Of a stretch of DNA of 64,000 nt, positions 19,413 through 29,888 are shown in pieces; within the stretch, counting starts at the first letter, position 1; each line of letters starts with the position of its first letter. The notes beneath the pieces were generated by a model. It was not told the DNA's origin. It ran no database searches and worked only from the letters and a program-made list of their open reading frames with translations. The position numbers and the translations under genes were made by a program. Source of the stretch: Opitutaceae bacterium (GTDB taxonomy: Bacteria > Verrucomicrobiota > Verrucomicrobiia > Opitutales > Opitutaceae); the NCBI GenBank assembly GCA_016715765.1, contig JADJZJ010000005.1:1-64000 (forward strand), written 5' to 3'.

Positions 19413-20462
19413 ATGACCGCCAAGCCGCAGCTTACGCCGGTCCAGGCGGGATTCCGCATGCCGGCGGAGTGGGAGCCGCAGGCGGCCATCTGGCTTTCGT
19501 GGCCGCACAATCATGCGACCTGGCCGGGGCGCTTTCGCCCGATTCCCTATGTCTTTGCCCGGATTGTCGCGCAGATCAGTCGCTTCGAGGCCGTGCGCAT
19601 CAATGCCGCCGCCCCGCTGCAGGCCCGGGCGAAACGGCTTTGCGCCGCCGCCGGAGCCGACATGGCGAGGGTGACATTCTACACTCATCCCACCAACGAC
19701 GCCTGGTGCCGGGATCACGGCCCGATCTTCGTCAAAAACGACCGGACCGGCGAGGTGGCGGTGACCGACTGGGTGCACAATGCCTGGGGCGGCAAATACC
19801 CCCCCTACGATCTCGACAACACCATCCCGCCCAAAATCGCCGCGCGCCTGAAGCTGCGGCGCTTTGAAAACAACCTCGTGCTCGAGGGCGGATCGATTGA
19901 CGTCAACGGACGGGGCCTGCTGCTCACGAGCGAACAGTGCCTGCTGAACAGGAACCGCAATCCACATCTCACCCGGGCGCAGATCGAACGGAACCTGAAG
20001 GATTACCTCGGGGTGAGGCAGGTGCTGTGGGTGGGAGAGGGAATCTTGGGCGACGATACCGACGGGCACATCGATGACATCACGCGCTTCTTCCAGCCCG
20101 ACGGCTTCATCACCTGCGTCGAAGCGAATCACCGCGATCCCAATCATCGCCTCTTGGCGGCGAATCTGGAGCGGCTCCGCGGCTTTCGCACGCCGGCGGG
20201 GGGCAGGTTTGAAATCGTCCCGCTGCCACTGCCCAAGCCCTTCGGTTTCAAGGGTCAGCAGGTGCCGGCAAGCTACGCCAATTTTCTCATCATCAACGGC
20301 GCGGTCCTCGTGCCGGCCTTCCGGCAGAAAAAAAACGACGCCACCGCCTGTGGCATCATCGGCGAGTGCTTTCCCGGCCGGGAGATCATCCCGATTGACT
20401 GTTACGACCTCATCTGGGGTCTTGGCACCTTGCATTGCATCTCCCAACAGCAACCCTCCTGA
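19413..20462 (+). CDS. aguA: Agmatine deiminase
   Basis: Converts agmatine to N-carbamoylputrescine and ammonia. It belongs to the Porphyromonas-type peptidyl-arginine-deiminase fold family. Visible landmarks: MPAEWEPQAAIWLSWPHN, the active-site strand NDAWCRDHGPIF, the acidic and histidine loop ILGDDTDGHIDDITRFF, and the C-terminal catalytic cysteine C342 in GLGTLHCISQQQP. 349 residues, close to the usual length. It lies two bases after aguB and three bases before the lipoprotein gene. Confidence 0.94.
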   Translation: MTAKPQLTPVQAGFRMPAEWEPQAAIWLSWPHNHATWPGRFRPIPYVFARIVAQISRFEAVRINAAAPLQARAKRLCAAAGADMARVTFYTHPTNDAWCRDHGPIFVKNDRTGEVAVTDWVHNAWGGKYPPYDLDNTIPPKIAARLKLRRFENNLVLEGGSIDVNGRGLLLTSEQCLLNRNRNPHLTRAQIERNLKDYLGVRQVLWVGEGILGDDTDGHIDDITRFFQPDGFITCVEANHRDPNHRLLAANLERLRGFRTPAGGRFEIVPLPLPKPFGFKGQQVPASYANFLIINGAVLVPAFRQKKNDATACGIIGECFPGREIIPIDCYDLIWGLGTLHCISQQQPS

Positions 20463-20464
20463 AC

Positions 20465-20974
20465 ATGAAAAGCATCCTCATTCTCTGCGGTCTCGGCCTC
20501 ATCCTGGCCGGGCTTTCCGGTTGCGAGACGATCTCCGACGGCCTGTCCGGCAGCTTCACCAATGTGCCCCCGCAGACGCGGCGGTTCGAGGTGGAGCAAA
20601 AGCAGGTCTTCTATGCCGCCCAGCTGGCCTTGAAGCGGATGGACTTTGTGCTGACGCGCACCGCCCTGGCCCAGGGTGTGGTTGAAGGCCGCAGCAATTT
20701 GCGGGACACCGGGGTGTTCGGCGCCTCGCGGCAGTACAGCGCGAAGATCCAGCTTACGGGGGTTGCCGGCGAAAGCACCGAGGTTGCGATCCTGATTCAC
20801 GAACAGAGCGAGGCCGACATAAAGGGGACCGCGACCAACCGGGCCCTGCGCGAGCACGGGCTTTACGATTCATTCTTCGAGCATCTGGTCAGGGTTTTGC
20901 AGGAACCGGCGCCCCAGCCTAATCCTTGCCGGGGAGTACCTTGTGTGCGCCCTGGCTGTCTCATCTGCGGATGA
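20465..20974 (+). CDS. DUF3568-like lipoprotein
   Basis: 169 residues from ATG 20465. The start is a lipoprotein signal peptide with lipobox LAGLSGC, so it should be lipidated by Lgt and held at the periplasmic face. The body (RFEVEQKQVFYAAQLALKRM, AKIQLTG, STEVAILIHEQSEADI) fits small periplasmic proteins of the DUF3568 kind; function unknown. The last 20 residues are Cys/Pro-rich and may come from an end shifted out of frame. It follows aguA by three bases but has no obvious link with putrescine. Confidence 0.65.
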   Translation: MKSILILCGLGLILAGLSGCETISDGLSGSFTNVPPQTRRFEVEQKQVFYAAQLALKRMDFVLTRTALAQGVVEGRSNLRDTGVFGASRQYSAKIQLTGVAGESTEVAILIHEQSEADIKGTATNRALREHGLYDSFFEHLVRVLQEPAPQPNPCRGVPCVRPGCLICG

Positions 20975-21243
20975 TGATCAAAGGGCGCACCTGAAGAGCG
21001 CCGCTACGGGACAAGCCGGGCACCGGCTTGCACACCTCGTCCAAATTAGGGCTTGCCGACCGCCCCTGCGCACGGCGAATCTGACCGTTCGCGGCATTTG
21101 TATCGGTTCAGCCGGCGTCGCCGCGACGCTCCCACCGGCTTTCCTGTCAGTATAACCATCAACCAAACGGTTCCGTTAACAGCGGGATCATCCCGGTGGA
21201 TCGGGGTCTCTGGAGCGGGGCTTCTGTTCGCCGGTTTTCGCAC

Positions 21244-22917
<1,674 letters not shown>

Positions 22918-22942
22918 GCCTTCTTTCATCGGTTAACTTCGA

Positions 22943-22979
22943 GCCGCCCGTCCCGCAATGCGGGGCGGGCGGCTTTTTT
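22943..22979 (+). terminator. Rho-independent terminator of rpsA
   Basis: GCCGCCCG...CGGGCGGC hairpin with a stem of about 14 pairs, followed directly by a T6 run, 25 bases after the rpsA stop. Confidence 0.88.
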
Positions 22980-23003
22980 GTGTACTGCCGGCGCGTCCTT
23001 CCA

Positions 23004-23084
23004 GTAGGGCAGGTCTCTGACCTGCCCCGTTTGGGCTGCATTGCGGATGGGGCGTGGATTTCGCAGGTCAAAGACCTGCGCTAC
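23004..23084. repeat. REP-like element, copy A
   Basis: Begins GTAGGGCAGGTCTCTGACC and ends GCAGGTCAAAGACCTGC plus GCTAC; each end forms its own hairpin and the two are mutually complementary. A near-identical copy lies at 23195-23274. Confidence 0.82.
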
Positions 23085-23167
23085 TACCAGGATGAGTTGG
23101 GCTCCAGTGTTGCGGCTGGCTGCAGCCTGCCCCTTCGCATTTCACCGGAACACGGCCAAAAATAAAC

Positions 23168-23191
23168 AAGGCCGCCGGTGAAGGCGGCCTT
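23168..23191 (-). terminator. Terminator downstream of the sigma-factor gene
   Basis: AAGGCCGCC/GGCGGCCTT perfect 9-base stem; on the minus strand it is followed by GTTTATTTTT. It sits beyond repeat copy B, about 100 bases after the sigma-factor stop. Confidence 0.65.
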
Positions 23192-23194
23192 TCA

Positions 23195-23274
23195 GTAGGG
23201 CAGGTCTCTGACCTGCCCGTTTGAGCTACATTGCGGATGCCGCGTCGAATTCGCAGGTCAAAGACCTGCGCTAC
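23195..23274. repeat. REP-like element, copy B
   Basis: Second copy of the 23004-23084 element, same ends and nearly the same inside (TTGAGCTACATTGCGGATG against TTGGGCTGCATTGCGGATG). It abuts the 3' end of the sigma-factor gene. Confidence 0.82.
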
Positions 23275-23292
23275 TGGCCGCGGCCCGGATAC

Positions 23293-24369
23293 TCAGTTGC
23301 GACCGGCCCTGGCCTGCTTCTTCGTCTTGCTCTCGACGAATTCGCGGATGATGGCCATGCGCTGGCGCTGGCGGTCCTCCTCCTCGATTTCATCCGTGGT
23401 GCGGATGGCCTCGTGCTTGGAGATGGCCTTGCGCATTTTCGTGATGGCGAGGTATTCGAGCTGGCGGATGCGTTCGCGGGTCACCTTGAACTTCCGGCCG
23501 ACCTCCTCGAGGGTGAGCTCGTCGCGGCCATCGAGACCGAAACGCAGCTTGATGATCTCGGCCTCGCGCTCGTCGAGCGCGTCCACCATCGCATGCAGGT
23601 CGGTGTTCAGGTTGCGCTCCTGCAGGCTTTCGAAGGGGCTGATGGCGTTTTCGTCGCCGACAATCTCGCCGAAGGTGGACGAGTCGCTTTCCTCGCCGAC
23701 CGGCGCGTCGAGCGAGGCCGGGCGCACGCTGACGGACTTGAGGTGCGCCACCTTGCTGGTGGGAATCTGCAACTCCATCGCCAACTCCTCATCCGTGGGC
23801 TCGCGGCCGAGTTCCTCGGTGAGCTTCATGGCGGTGCGGCGCATCTTGGAGATCTTGTCGACCAGATGGACCGGCAGGCGGATGGTCTTGGACTGGTTGG
23901 CCAGGGCGCGCTTGATGGACTGCTTGATCCACCAGGCGGCGTAGGTGGAGAGCTTGCCGCCCTTGGCGGGGTCGAAGCGCTCGACGGCCTTGATCAGGCC
24001 GATGTTGCCCTCGCTGATGAGGTCCAGGAGCGGCAGACCGAAATCCTTGTAATCCATCGCGATCTTCACGACCAGACGCAGGTTGGCCTGGATCATGTGG
24101 TCGCGGGCCGCCTTGTCGCCGCGGCGGATCCGCTTGGCGAGCTGGATCTCCTCCTCGATGGTCAGGAGGGCGGTCTTGCCGATCTCCTGCAGGTATAGTT
24201 GGAGGTTGCTGCGTTCGCCGTGAGGAATGACTTCAGCCGGCGCGGGTTCTGATTTTTCCAGAAAGGACGGCACGGCATCCTGTGCAACGAGGACAACCGC
24301 AGGGGCGGCGGCTGCATTCATTTCATCGGATTCAGCAGGGTGGTGTGGGAGCTTTTGCTTTAGTGGCAT
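23293..24369 (-). CDS. RNA polymerase sigma-70 family factor (RpoD/RpoS-like, no region 1.1)
   Basis: 358 residues. Region 1.2 (LQLYLQEIGKTALLTIEEEI), region 2 with core-binding and -10 recognition helices (IQANLRLVVKIAMDYKDFGL, DLISEGNIGLIKAVERFDP, LSTYAAWWIKQSIKRALANQ), region 3 and region 4 with the -35 helix (LTLEEVGRKFKVTRERIRQL) are all present. The long N-terminal region 1.1 of most primary sigma factors is absent, and the wording of region 2 is unlike textbook RpoD, so this may be an alternative or group-2 factor or the compact primary factor of this lineage. ATG 24369 and ATG 24321 (MNAAAAPAV) are both possible starts; the second leaves a leader after the putative promoter. Confidence 0.88.
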   Translation of the reverse strand: MPLKQKLPHHPAESDEMNAAAAPAVVLVAQDAVPSFLEKSEPAPAEVIPHGERSNLQLYLQEIGKTALLTIEEEIQLAKRIRRGDKAARDHMIQANLRLVVKIAMDYKDFGLPLLDLISEGNIGLIKAVERFDPAKGGKLSTYAAWWIKQSIKRALANQSKTIRLPVHLVDKISKMRRTAMKLTEELGREPTDEELAMELQIPTSKVAHLKSVSVRPASLDAPVGEESDSSTFGEIVGDENAISPFESLQERNLNTDLHAMVDALDEREAEIIKLRFGLDGRDELTLEEVGRKFKVTRERIRQLEYLAITKMRKAISKHEAIRTTDEIEEEDRQRQRMAIIREFVESKTKKQARAGRN

Positions 24370-24382
24370 GATGAAATTCGAA

Positions 24383-24388
24383 TTTATA
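24383..24388 (-). promoter_or_regulatory. Possible -10 element for the sigma-factor gene
   Basis: TATAAA on the minus strand in an AT-rich patch just upstream of ATG 24369. A start at 24369 would leave almost no leader; this favours ATG 24321. No clear -35 seen. The rest of 24389-24602 shows nothing else recognisable. Confidence 0.3.
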
Positions 24389-24602
24389 GTGTCTACGATC
24401 AGAGGTTTGTTCCGGATGCATTATTCCAGACAATCAGAGCCTAAACCATTCCAAGCTCCGGACTGTTTTCCACCTAGGGGAAATCAAGGCGGACACGCCG
24501 GCCACGTGACAGGGTGGCGCAAATGCTTGCAGCCCACGCGTTGGAATCGTGCTGCAATGGCGCATCACGGAGAGGCGGCTATGGCCTGACCTGTGGCAAC
24601 AA

Positions 24603-24681
24603 GGGGCGCAGCTTGTCTGCGCCCGATTGGGACGCGATTGGCGACTGACCCGGAAGGGTGCACATGAGGTGCGCCCCCTAC
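24603..24681. repeat. Degenerate REP-like element before trpE
   Basis: Left hairpin GGGCGCAGCTTGTCTGCGCCC, right part GGGTGCACATGAGGTGCGCCC followed by CTAC. The left GTAG is lost. It fills the end of the 320-base gap between the sigma-factor gene and trpE. Confidence 0.6.
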
Positions 24682-24689
24682 GATTTGCC

Positions 24690-26195
24690 TCAGGCCGGAA
24701 ACTGCTCGGCCATCGCGACGGCCTTGAAGAGGGCGGAGGCCTTGTTGATGGTCTCCTGGTATTCATCGGCCGGGACCGAATCGGCCACCCAGCCGCCGCC
24801 GGCCTGAATATGAACCTGGCCGCCTTTCAGCAGCGCGGTGCGCAGCATGATGCAGGTGTCCATGTTGCCGTCGTAGCCGAAGTACCCGAGGGCGCCGGCA
24901 TAGAAGCCGCGCTGCAGTTCCTCGATCTGCGAGATGATCTGCATGGCGCGGATCTTGGGGGCGCCGCTGACCGTGCCGGCGGGGAAGGTCGCACGCATGA
25001 GGTCGTAGGCGTCCTTGCCCGGGGCAATGCGGCCCTCCACTTGCGAGACGATGTGCATGACGTGCGAGTAGCGCTCGACGGTCATGAAATCCGGCACGGT
25101 GACGCTGCCGAACTGGCAGACGCGGCCGATGTCGTTGCGGGCCAGATCCACCAGCATGAGGTGCTCGGCCTTTTCCTTTTCATCGGCGAGCAGTTCCTTT
25201 TCCAGGGCCACATCCTCGGCGTGGTTGGCGCCGCGGCGGCGGGTACCGGCGATGGGGCGGATTTCCACCAGGCCGTCGGTCAGGCGCACGTGCACCTCGG
25301 GCGAGGCGCCGACAATGGAGAAATCCCCGGCCTCGAGGATGAACATGTAGGGCGACGGGTTCACCGTCCGCAGGGCGCGGTAGAGATCGAGGGGCGACTT
25401 GGCAAAGGGCTGGGTGAAGCGCTGGGCGCCGACCACCTGGATGATGTCGCCGGCGCGAATGTATTCCTTCGAATCCTTCACGCACTGCTCGAAACGCTCG
25501 CGGGTGAAATTGCCCGGAGGGACCTCGACTTTGGCCGGCTCCACCAGCGGCGCGGGGGCCAGCTCGCGCGGCTGCCGCAGCAGGCCGTAGAGCGTGTGCA
25601 ATTCGGCCACGGCCGCGTCATAGGCCGCAGCGGCGTCGCCGCGGATGTGGGCATTGACACAAAGACGCAGGGTCTGCTTCGCGCGATCAAAGATCAGCAG
25701 CGAATCCGACAGCATGAAATAGAGCAGGGGCACGCCCAGCTCATCCTTCCTGGCGACCGGCACGGTGGGTTCGATCCGCGAGATATACTCGTAGCCCACG
25801 AAACCGACGGCACCGCCGGTGAACCGGGGCAGGCCGGGAATGATGACGGGGTGATAGCCCTTCATTTCCGCGGCCAGCAATGTCAGGGGATCCTGGGGCG
25901 TGGGAATTCTACGCGTCGGCTGGCCGGGCTCGCGAATCTCGGTGGTGTCGGGTCCGCAGGCGAAAATCTTCCGCGGACGGCAGCCGATGAAGCTGTAGCG
26001 GGAAAGCGTCTCGCCGCCTTCCACGGACTCGAGCAGGTAGGCCGGGCCGGCCTCCTTGAGCTTGGCGTAGGCGGAGACGGGCGTCTCGAAATCCGCCATG
26101 AGGTCGGTGCAGACCGGCACCACGTTGCCCTGGGTGCTGAGGCGCAGAAAGTCCGCGCGGGAAGGATGGATGTGCATCAGCGCGGGGGTGGTCAC
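24690..26195 (-). CDS. trpE: Anthranilate synthase component I
   Basis: Chorismate-using subunit for the first step of tryptophan synthesis. 501 residues. The N-terminal domain holds the tryptophan feedback site LLESVEGGETLSRYSFIG. The C-terminal chorismate-binding domain shows IRPIAGTRRRG, DLARNDIGRV, MHIVSQVEGR, TFPAGTVSGAPKIRAM and GYFGYDGNMDTCIMLRT. Start is GTG 26195, whose GTGA overlaps the stop of glmS, so the two genes are translationally linked although metabolically unrelated. The glutaminase partner TrpG is not in the window. Aminodeoxychorismate synthase is the alternative, but the feedback motif argues for TrpE. Confidence 0.93.
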   Translation of the reverse strand: MTTPALMHIHPSRADFLRLSTQGNVVPVCTDLMADFETPVSAYAKLKEAGPAYLLESVEGGETLSRYSFIGCRPRKIFACGPDTTEIREPGQPTRRIPTPQDPLTLLAAEMKGYHPVIIPGLPRFTGGAVGFVGYEYISRIEPTVPVARKDELGVPLLYFMLSDSLLIFDRAKQTLRLCVNAHIRGDAAAAYDAAVAELHTLYGLLRQPRELAPAPLVEPAKVEVPPGNFTRERFEQCVKDSKEYIRAGDIIQVVGAQRFTQPFAKSPLDLYRALRTVNPSPYMFILEAGDFSIVGASPEVHVRLTDGLVEIRPIAGTRRRGANHAEDVALEKELLADEKEKAEHLMLVDLARNDIGRVCQFGSVTVPDFMTVERYSHVMHIVSQVEGRIAPGKDAYDLMRATFPAGTVSGAPKIRAMQIISQIEELQRGFYAGALGYFGYDGNMDTCIMLRTALLKGGQVHIQAGGGWVADSVPADEYQETINKASALFKAVAMAEQFPA

Positions 26196-28042
26196 TCGAC
26201 GGTGACGGATTTGGCCAGGTTGCGGGGCTTGTCCACATCACAGCCGCGCTCAACCGCGATGTAATAGCTGAGAAGCTGGACGGGAATGGTGGCGATGATG
26301 GGCAGGACGGCCTCGTGGGCGTCGGGGATGGGGATGACCTCGTCGGCCAGGCCGGGGGGCAGTTCCAGGCCCTCGGTGCAGATGGCGATGATTTTGCCCT
26401 TGCGGGCCTTGATCTCCTGCATCGAGGACACGATCTTGCCGAACATCTCGCCCTTGGTGACGAAGAAGACGCTGGGGCACTGCTCGCTGATGAGGGCGAT
26501 GGGCCCGTGCTTCATCTCGGCGGCCGGATAGCCCTCGGCGTGGATGTAGGAGATTTCCTTGAGTTTCAGCGCGCCCTCGAGCGCGATCGGGAAGAGCGAG
26601 AGCCGCCCGAGGAACAGCATGTCGTCGTAGCGGGCATAACGCTGCGCGATGGCCTTGATGTGGGGCGCCTGTTCCAAAACCTGGCGAACCAGGTCGGGCG
26701 CGCCCTTCAGTGCCTTCACGTAGGCCACGCCCTCGCTGAAGCTCATGTCGCGCATGCGGGCCACGTAGAGCGCGACCATGGCGCCCAGCAGCAGCTGCGA
26801 GGTGAACGCCTTGGTCGAGGCCACGCCCACCTCCGGACCGACGTGCTGGTAGATGCCGCCGTCGGCTTCCCGGGCGAGGGTGGAACCCACGACATTGACG
26901 ATGGCGAGCACGCGGTAGCCCTTGCGCTTGGCTTCGCGCAGGGCGGCCAGGGTGTCGATGGTTTCGCCCGACTGGCTGATGACGAAGAACTGGGTGTTGC
27001 GGAAAAGCGGCGAGTTCCGGTAGCGGAATTCCGAGGCGTAATCGACCTCCACGGGCACGCGGGCGAATCGCTCCAGCAGGTGCTCGGTGACCAGGCAGGC
27101 GTGCCAGGCGGTGCCGCAGGCGCAGAACATGAAGCGCTCGATCTGGCGGAATTCCGCGGGCGGGACGTTCAGTCCGCCGAACTGCGCGGTGCTGCCGTCC
27201 TCGGAGAACCGGCCGCGCATCGCGTTTTCCAGCGCGACGGGCTGCTCGAAGATCTCCTTCTCCATGAAGTGGGCGTGTCCGTTGAGCTCCGCATCGGAGA
27301 TGGACCAGGTGACCGTATCCACCACGGGATCGACATCGCCCTCGTCGAGGGTGGAGATCGCAATGCTCGCCGGCGTGACGTAGGCCAGTTCGCCATCCTT
27401 GAGGTACACGACGCTCTGGGTCCGGCTGACGATGGCCGAGACGTCGCTGGCCACGAGATTCTCGCCGTCGCCGAGCCCGAGGATCAGGGGCGAGCCCTTG
27501 CGGGCGGCCACCAGTTCACCGGGTTGGTCGAGGCACATGGCCACGATGCCGTAGGTGCCTTCGGCATGCCGCAGGGTCTTGCGGACGCTTTCGAGGAAAC
27601 GGTTGGTTTCGGCGACGACCGGCTCCTTCGCATAATGGTAGGCGATCAGGTTGCAGAGCGCCTCGGTGTCGGTCTCGGACTTGAAGGTGTAGCCCTTGCC
27701 GGTGAGGAATTTCTTCATCGAAAGGTAGTTCTCGATGACCCCGTTGTGAATCAGGGCGATTTTCCCGTCGCTGCTGACATGGGGGTGGGCGTTGGCGTCG
27801 GTGACGCCGCCGTGCGTGGCCCAGCGCGTGTGGCCGATGCCGTAGGTCCCGGTGAAGCGATGCTTGACCGCCTCTTTTTCCAGCTCGGCGGCCCGGCCCG
27901 CCTTTTTTGCCACCTCGAAATGGCCCTGCTGGAAGATGGCGACGCCCGCGGAGTCATAGCCCCGGTATTCGAGGCGCTTGAGGCCCTCGATGATCAGTGA
28001 TGCTGCCTTTTGTTTTCCGACGTAGCCGACGATTCCACACAT
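26192..28042 (-). CDS. glmS: Glutamine-fructose-6-phosphate aminotransferase (isomerizing)
   Basis: Makes glucosamine-6-phosphate for peptidoglycan and LPS. 616 residues from the ATG at 28042, chosen because Cys2 of MCGIVGYVG must become the N-terminal nucleophile after Met removal; the frame is open to 28093 but those residues would hide it. Class II glutaminase domain (HTRWATHGGVTDANAHPH, HNGVIENY, ESETDTEA-like SETDTEALC) is followed by two SIS domains (FVISQSGETIDTLAALR, GRLSLFPIALEGALKLKEIS, HAEGYPAAEMKHGPIALI) and the end LLSYYIAVERGCDVDKPRNLAKSVTVE. Divergent from glgC with only 67 bases between starts, so no glmS ribozyme fits upstream. Confidence 0.95.
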   Translation of the reverse strand: MCGIVGYVGKQKAASLIIEGLKRLEYRGYDSAGVAIFQQGHFEVAKKAGRAAELEKEAVKHRFTGTYGIGHTRWATHGGVTDANAHPHVSSDGKIALIHNGVIENYLSMKKFLTGKGYTFKSETDTEALCNLIAYHYAKEPVVAETNRFLESVRKTLRHAEGTYGIVAMCLDQPGELVAARKGSPLILGLGDGENLVASDVSAIVSRTQSVVYLKDGELAYVTPASIAISTLDEGDVDPVVDTVTWSISDAELNGHAHFMEKEIFEQPVALENAMRGRFSEDGSTAQFGGLNVPPAEFRQIERFMFCACGTAWHACLVTEHLLERFARVPVEVDYASEFRYRNSPLFRNTQFFVISQSGETIDTLAALREAKRKGYRVLAIVNVVGSTLAREADGGIYQHVGPEVGVASTKAFTSQLLLGAMVALYVARMRDMSFSEGVAYVKALKGAPDLVRQVLEQAPHIKAIAQRYARYDDMLFLGRLSLFPIALEGALKLKEISYIHAEGYPAAEMKHGPIALISEQCPSVFFVTKGEMFGKIVSSMQEIKARKGKIIAICTEGLELPPGLADEVIPIPDAHEAVLPIIATIPVQLLSYYIAVERGCDVDKPRNLAKSVTVE

Positions 28043-28109
28043 ATTTTTTGAATTTGACTCGCGAAAGTAGCGTCGACGGTGATGCTTGGGCAAGCTTTAG
28101 GGCAACATT

Positions 28110-29399
28110 ATGACGACTCAGAAACGTGCACTGGCGGTGATCATGGGCGGCGGTCGTGGAACCAGGCTGCATCCCCTCACCATGGAACGTTGCAAGCCGG
28201 CCGTGCCCCTCGCGGGCAAGTACCGGCTGGTGGATATCCCGATCAGCAACTGCCTTAACTCCGACATCAACCGCATCTTCCTGCTGACCCAATTCCAGAC
28301 CGCCTCGCTCCACCGGCACGTTCAGGGCACCTATCACTTTGACCCGTTTGGCGGAGGCTTTGTTGACATTCTTTCCGCCGAGCAGACCGAAAAGGGTTCC
28401 GACTGGTACCAGGGCACGGCCGATGCCGTGCGTCGCAACCTCATCCACTTCCGTTCGTTTCCGCATGATCTGGTCCTCATCCTATCCGGCGACCAGCTGT
28501 ACCGGATGGATTACCGGAAGATCATCGACCAGCACCTGGCGACCGGGGCAGACGTGACGATTGCCGCGATCCCGTTCCCCGTCTCCAAGGTCTCCGGCCT
28601 GGGCCTGATGCAGGTGCATGACGACCTGGCCATCGAGCGTTTTGTCGAAAAGCCCAAGGATCCGGCCGTCATCGACAGTCTGACCCTCAGCCCGGCGGTC
28701 GAGGCCCGGCTGACCGAGAGCACCGGCGAGAAGCACTGCCTGGCCTCGATGGGCATCTACGTTTTCAACCGCAAGGCCATGGCGGATGCGCTGGACAACA
28801 CGATGGCGGATTTCGGCAAGGAGATCATCCCGGGATTGCTGGGGAAGAAGAAACTCTACGCCTACATCTTTGAAGGGTACTGGGAGGACATCGGCACCGT
28901 GCGCGCCTTCTTCGAGGCCAACCTCGCGCTCGCCCAGCCGCTGCCGCCGTTCAATTTCTTCGACGCCGGTGCGCCGATCTACACCCAGGACCGATACCTG
29001 CCGGCTTCGAAGCTGAACAACTGCCACATTGATCATGCGGTGATCGGCGATGGTTCCATCATCGCGGATTCCCGCATCAAGCGCTGCGTGTTCGGCATCC
29101 GTTCCTTCGTGGAGGAGGGCTGCGTGCTCGAGGATGTGATCGTGATGGGTTCGGATTACTACGAGACCGACACGCAACTGGAGGCCAATGCCACCGCCGG
29201 CCGTCCGCATCTTGGCCTGGGCAAGGGCTGCCGCATCAACGGAGCCATCATCGACAAGAATGCCCGGATCGGCCCGGGTTGCGTGCTCAGCGCCACCGGC
29301 AAGGCCGATGGAACCTATGCCAACGGCGCGGTGATTGTGCGGGATGGCGTGCTGGTGGTGCCCAAGGGAGCCATCCTGCCCCCGGGCACGGTGGTCTAA
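28110..29399 (+). CDS. glgC: Glucose-1-phosphate adenylyltransferase
   Basis: Makes ADP-glucose for glycogen. 429 residues. The nucleotidyltransferase domain has AVIMGGGRGTRLHPLTMERC, KPAVPLAGKYRLVDIPISNC, the catalytic LILSGDQLYRMDY, FVEKP and the substrate-binding SMGIYVFNRK and EGYWEDIGTV. A left-handed beta-helix follows (CHIDHAVIGDGSIIADSRIK, RSFVEEGCVLEDVIVMGSDY), typical of the allosteric domain. The start MTTQKRALAV lies 67 bases from the divergent glmS start, placing two sugar-phosphate branch-point genes back to back. No glycogen synthase is in the window. Confidence 0.94.
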   Translation: MTTQKRALAVIMGGGRGTRLHPLTMERCKPAVPLAGKYRLVDIPISNCLNSDINRIFLLTQFQTASLHRHVQGTYHFDPFGGGFVDILSAEQTEKGSDWYQGTADAVRRNLIHFRSFPHDLVLILSGDQLYRMDYRKIIDQHLATGADVTIAAIPFPVSKVSGLGLMQVHDDLAIERFVEKPKDPAVIDSLTLSPAVEARLTESTGEKHCLASMGIYVFNRKAMADALDNTMADFGKEIIPGLLGKKKLYAYIFEGYWEDIGTVRAFFEANLALAQPLPPFNFFDAGAPIYTQDRYLPASKLNNCHIDHAVIGDGSIIADSRIKRCVFGIRSFVEEGCVLEDVIVMGSDYYETDTQLEANATAGRPHLGLGKGCRINGAIIDKNARIGPGCVLSATGKADGTYANGAVIVRDGVLVVPKGAILPPGTVV

Positions 29400-29424
29400 C
29401 CGGCAGCCGTTTGGATATTCCGGC

Positions 29425-29832
29425 TCAGGCCCGGCTGGTCGCACCAGCGGGAACGACGGCCTTGCGGCCATCCAGATAGTTCCACAGGAAAATGCCGAGC
29501 GGGACCAGCAGCAGCAAGAGGGTCGGCAAATCCCCGGCCGTGAGCTTGTCGTCCGGGCTTCCGGCAAAATTGGTCATGTAGATGACGAAAACCAACACGC
29601 CACACATGACCAGGGCCTGCAGCCCGAGCATGCCCAGGGCAAGCCCCCGGCCCGCGCTCCGGCCCGTCAATTCCATGATGATGCCGATCGCGGTCAGCAG
29701 CAGCGGAATGATCAGCAGCAGACTTTTTGAATTTGAGATCGTGAACAAGAGGACGATGAGCGGTACCACTTGCAGGGTGAGGGTGATGTACAGACGAATG
29801 CGGTCGGCCAGACTGAGGGGGGTTGGGGTCAT
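29425..29832 (-). CDS. Small integral membrane protein, unknown function
   Basis: 135 residues with about four membrane segments (VVPLIVLLFTI, LLLIIPLLLTAIGIIMEL, LALGMLGLQALVMCGVLVFV, LPTLLLLLVPLGIFLWNYL) and short charged loops. I recognise no family. It lies convergent to glgC and downstream of lgt, separated from lgt by a strong hairpin. Confidence 0.6.
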   Translation of the reverse strand: MTPTPLSLADRIRLYITLTLQVVPLIVLLFTISNSKSLLLIIPLLLTAIGIIMELTGRSAGRGLALGMLGLQALVMCGVLVFVIYMTNFAGSPDDKLTAGDLPTLLLLLVPLGIFLWNYLDGRKAVVPAGATSRA

Positions 29833-29888
29833 GGGATTTGGGGTTAAAGCCGGAACTCCGGCGGAAAGCGCGTCCTGGGAATATCAAT

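Noticed and set aside
26315..28000. A 561-codon open frame antisense to glmS
   Set aside because: Same reason; glmS is complete with catalytic motifs on the other strand.
28043..28109. glmS ribozyme upstream of glmS
   Set aside because: Only 67 bases separate the divergent starts and no core motif is seen.
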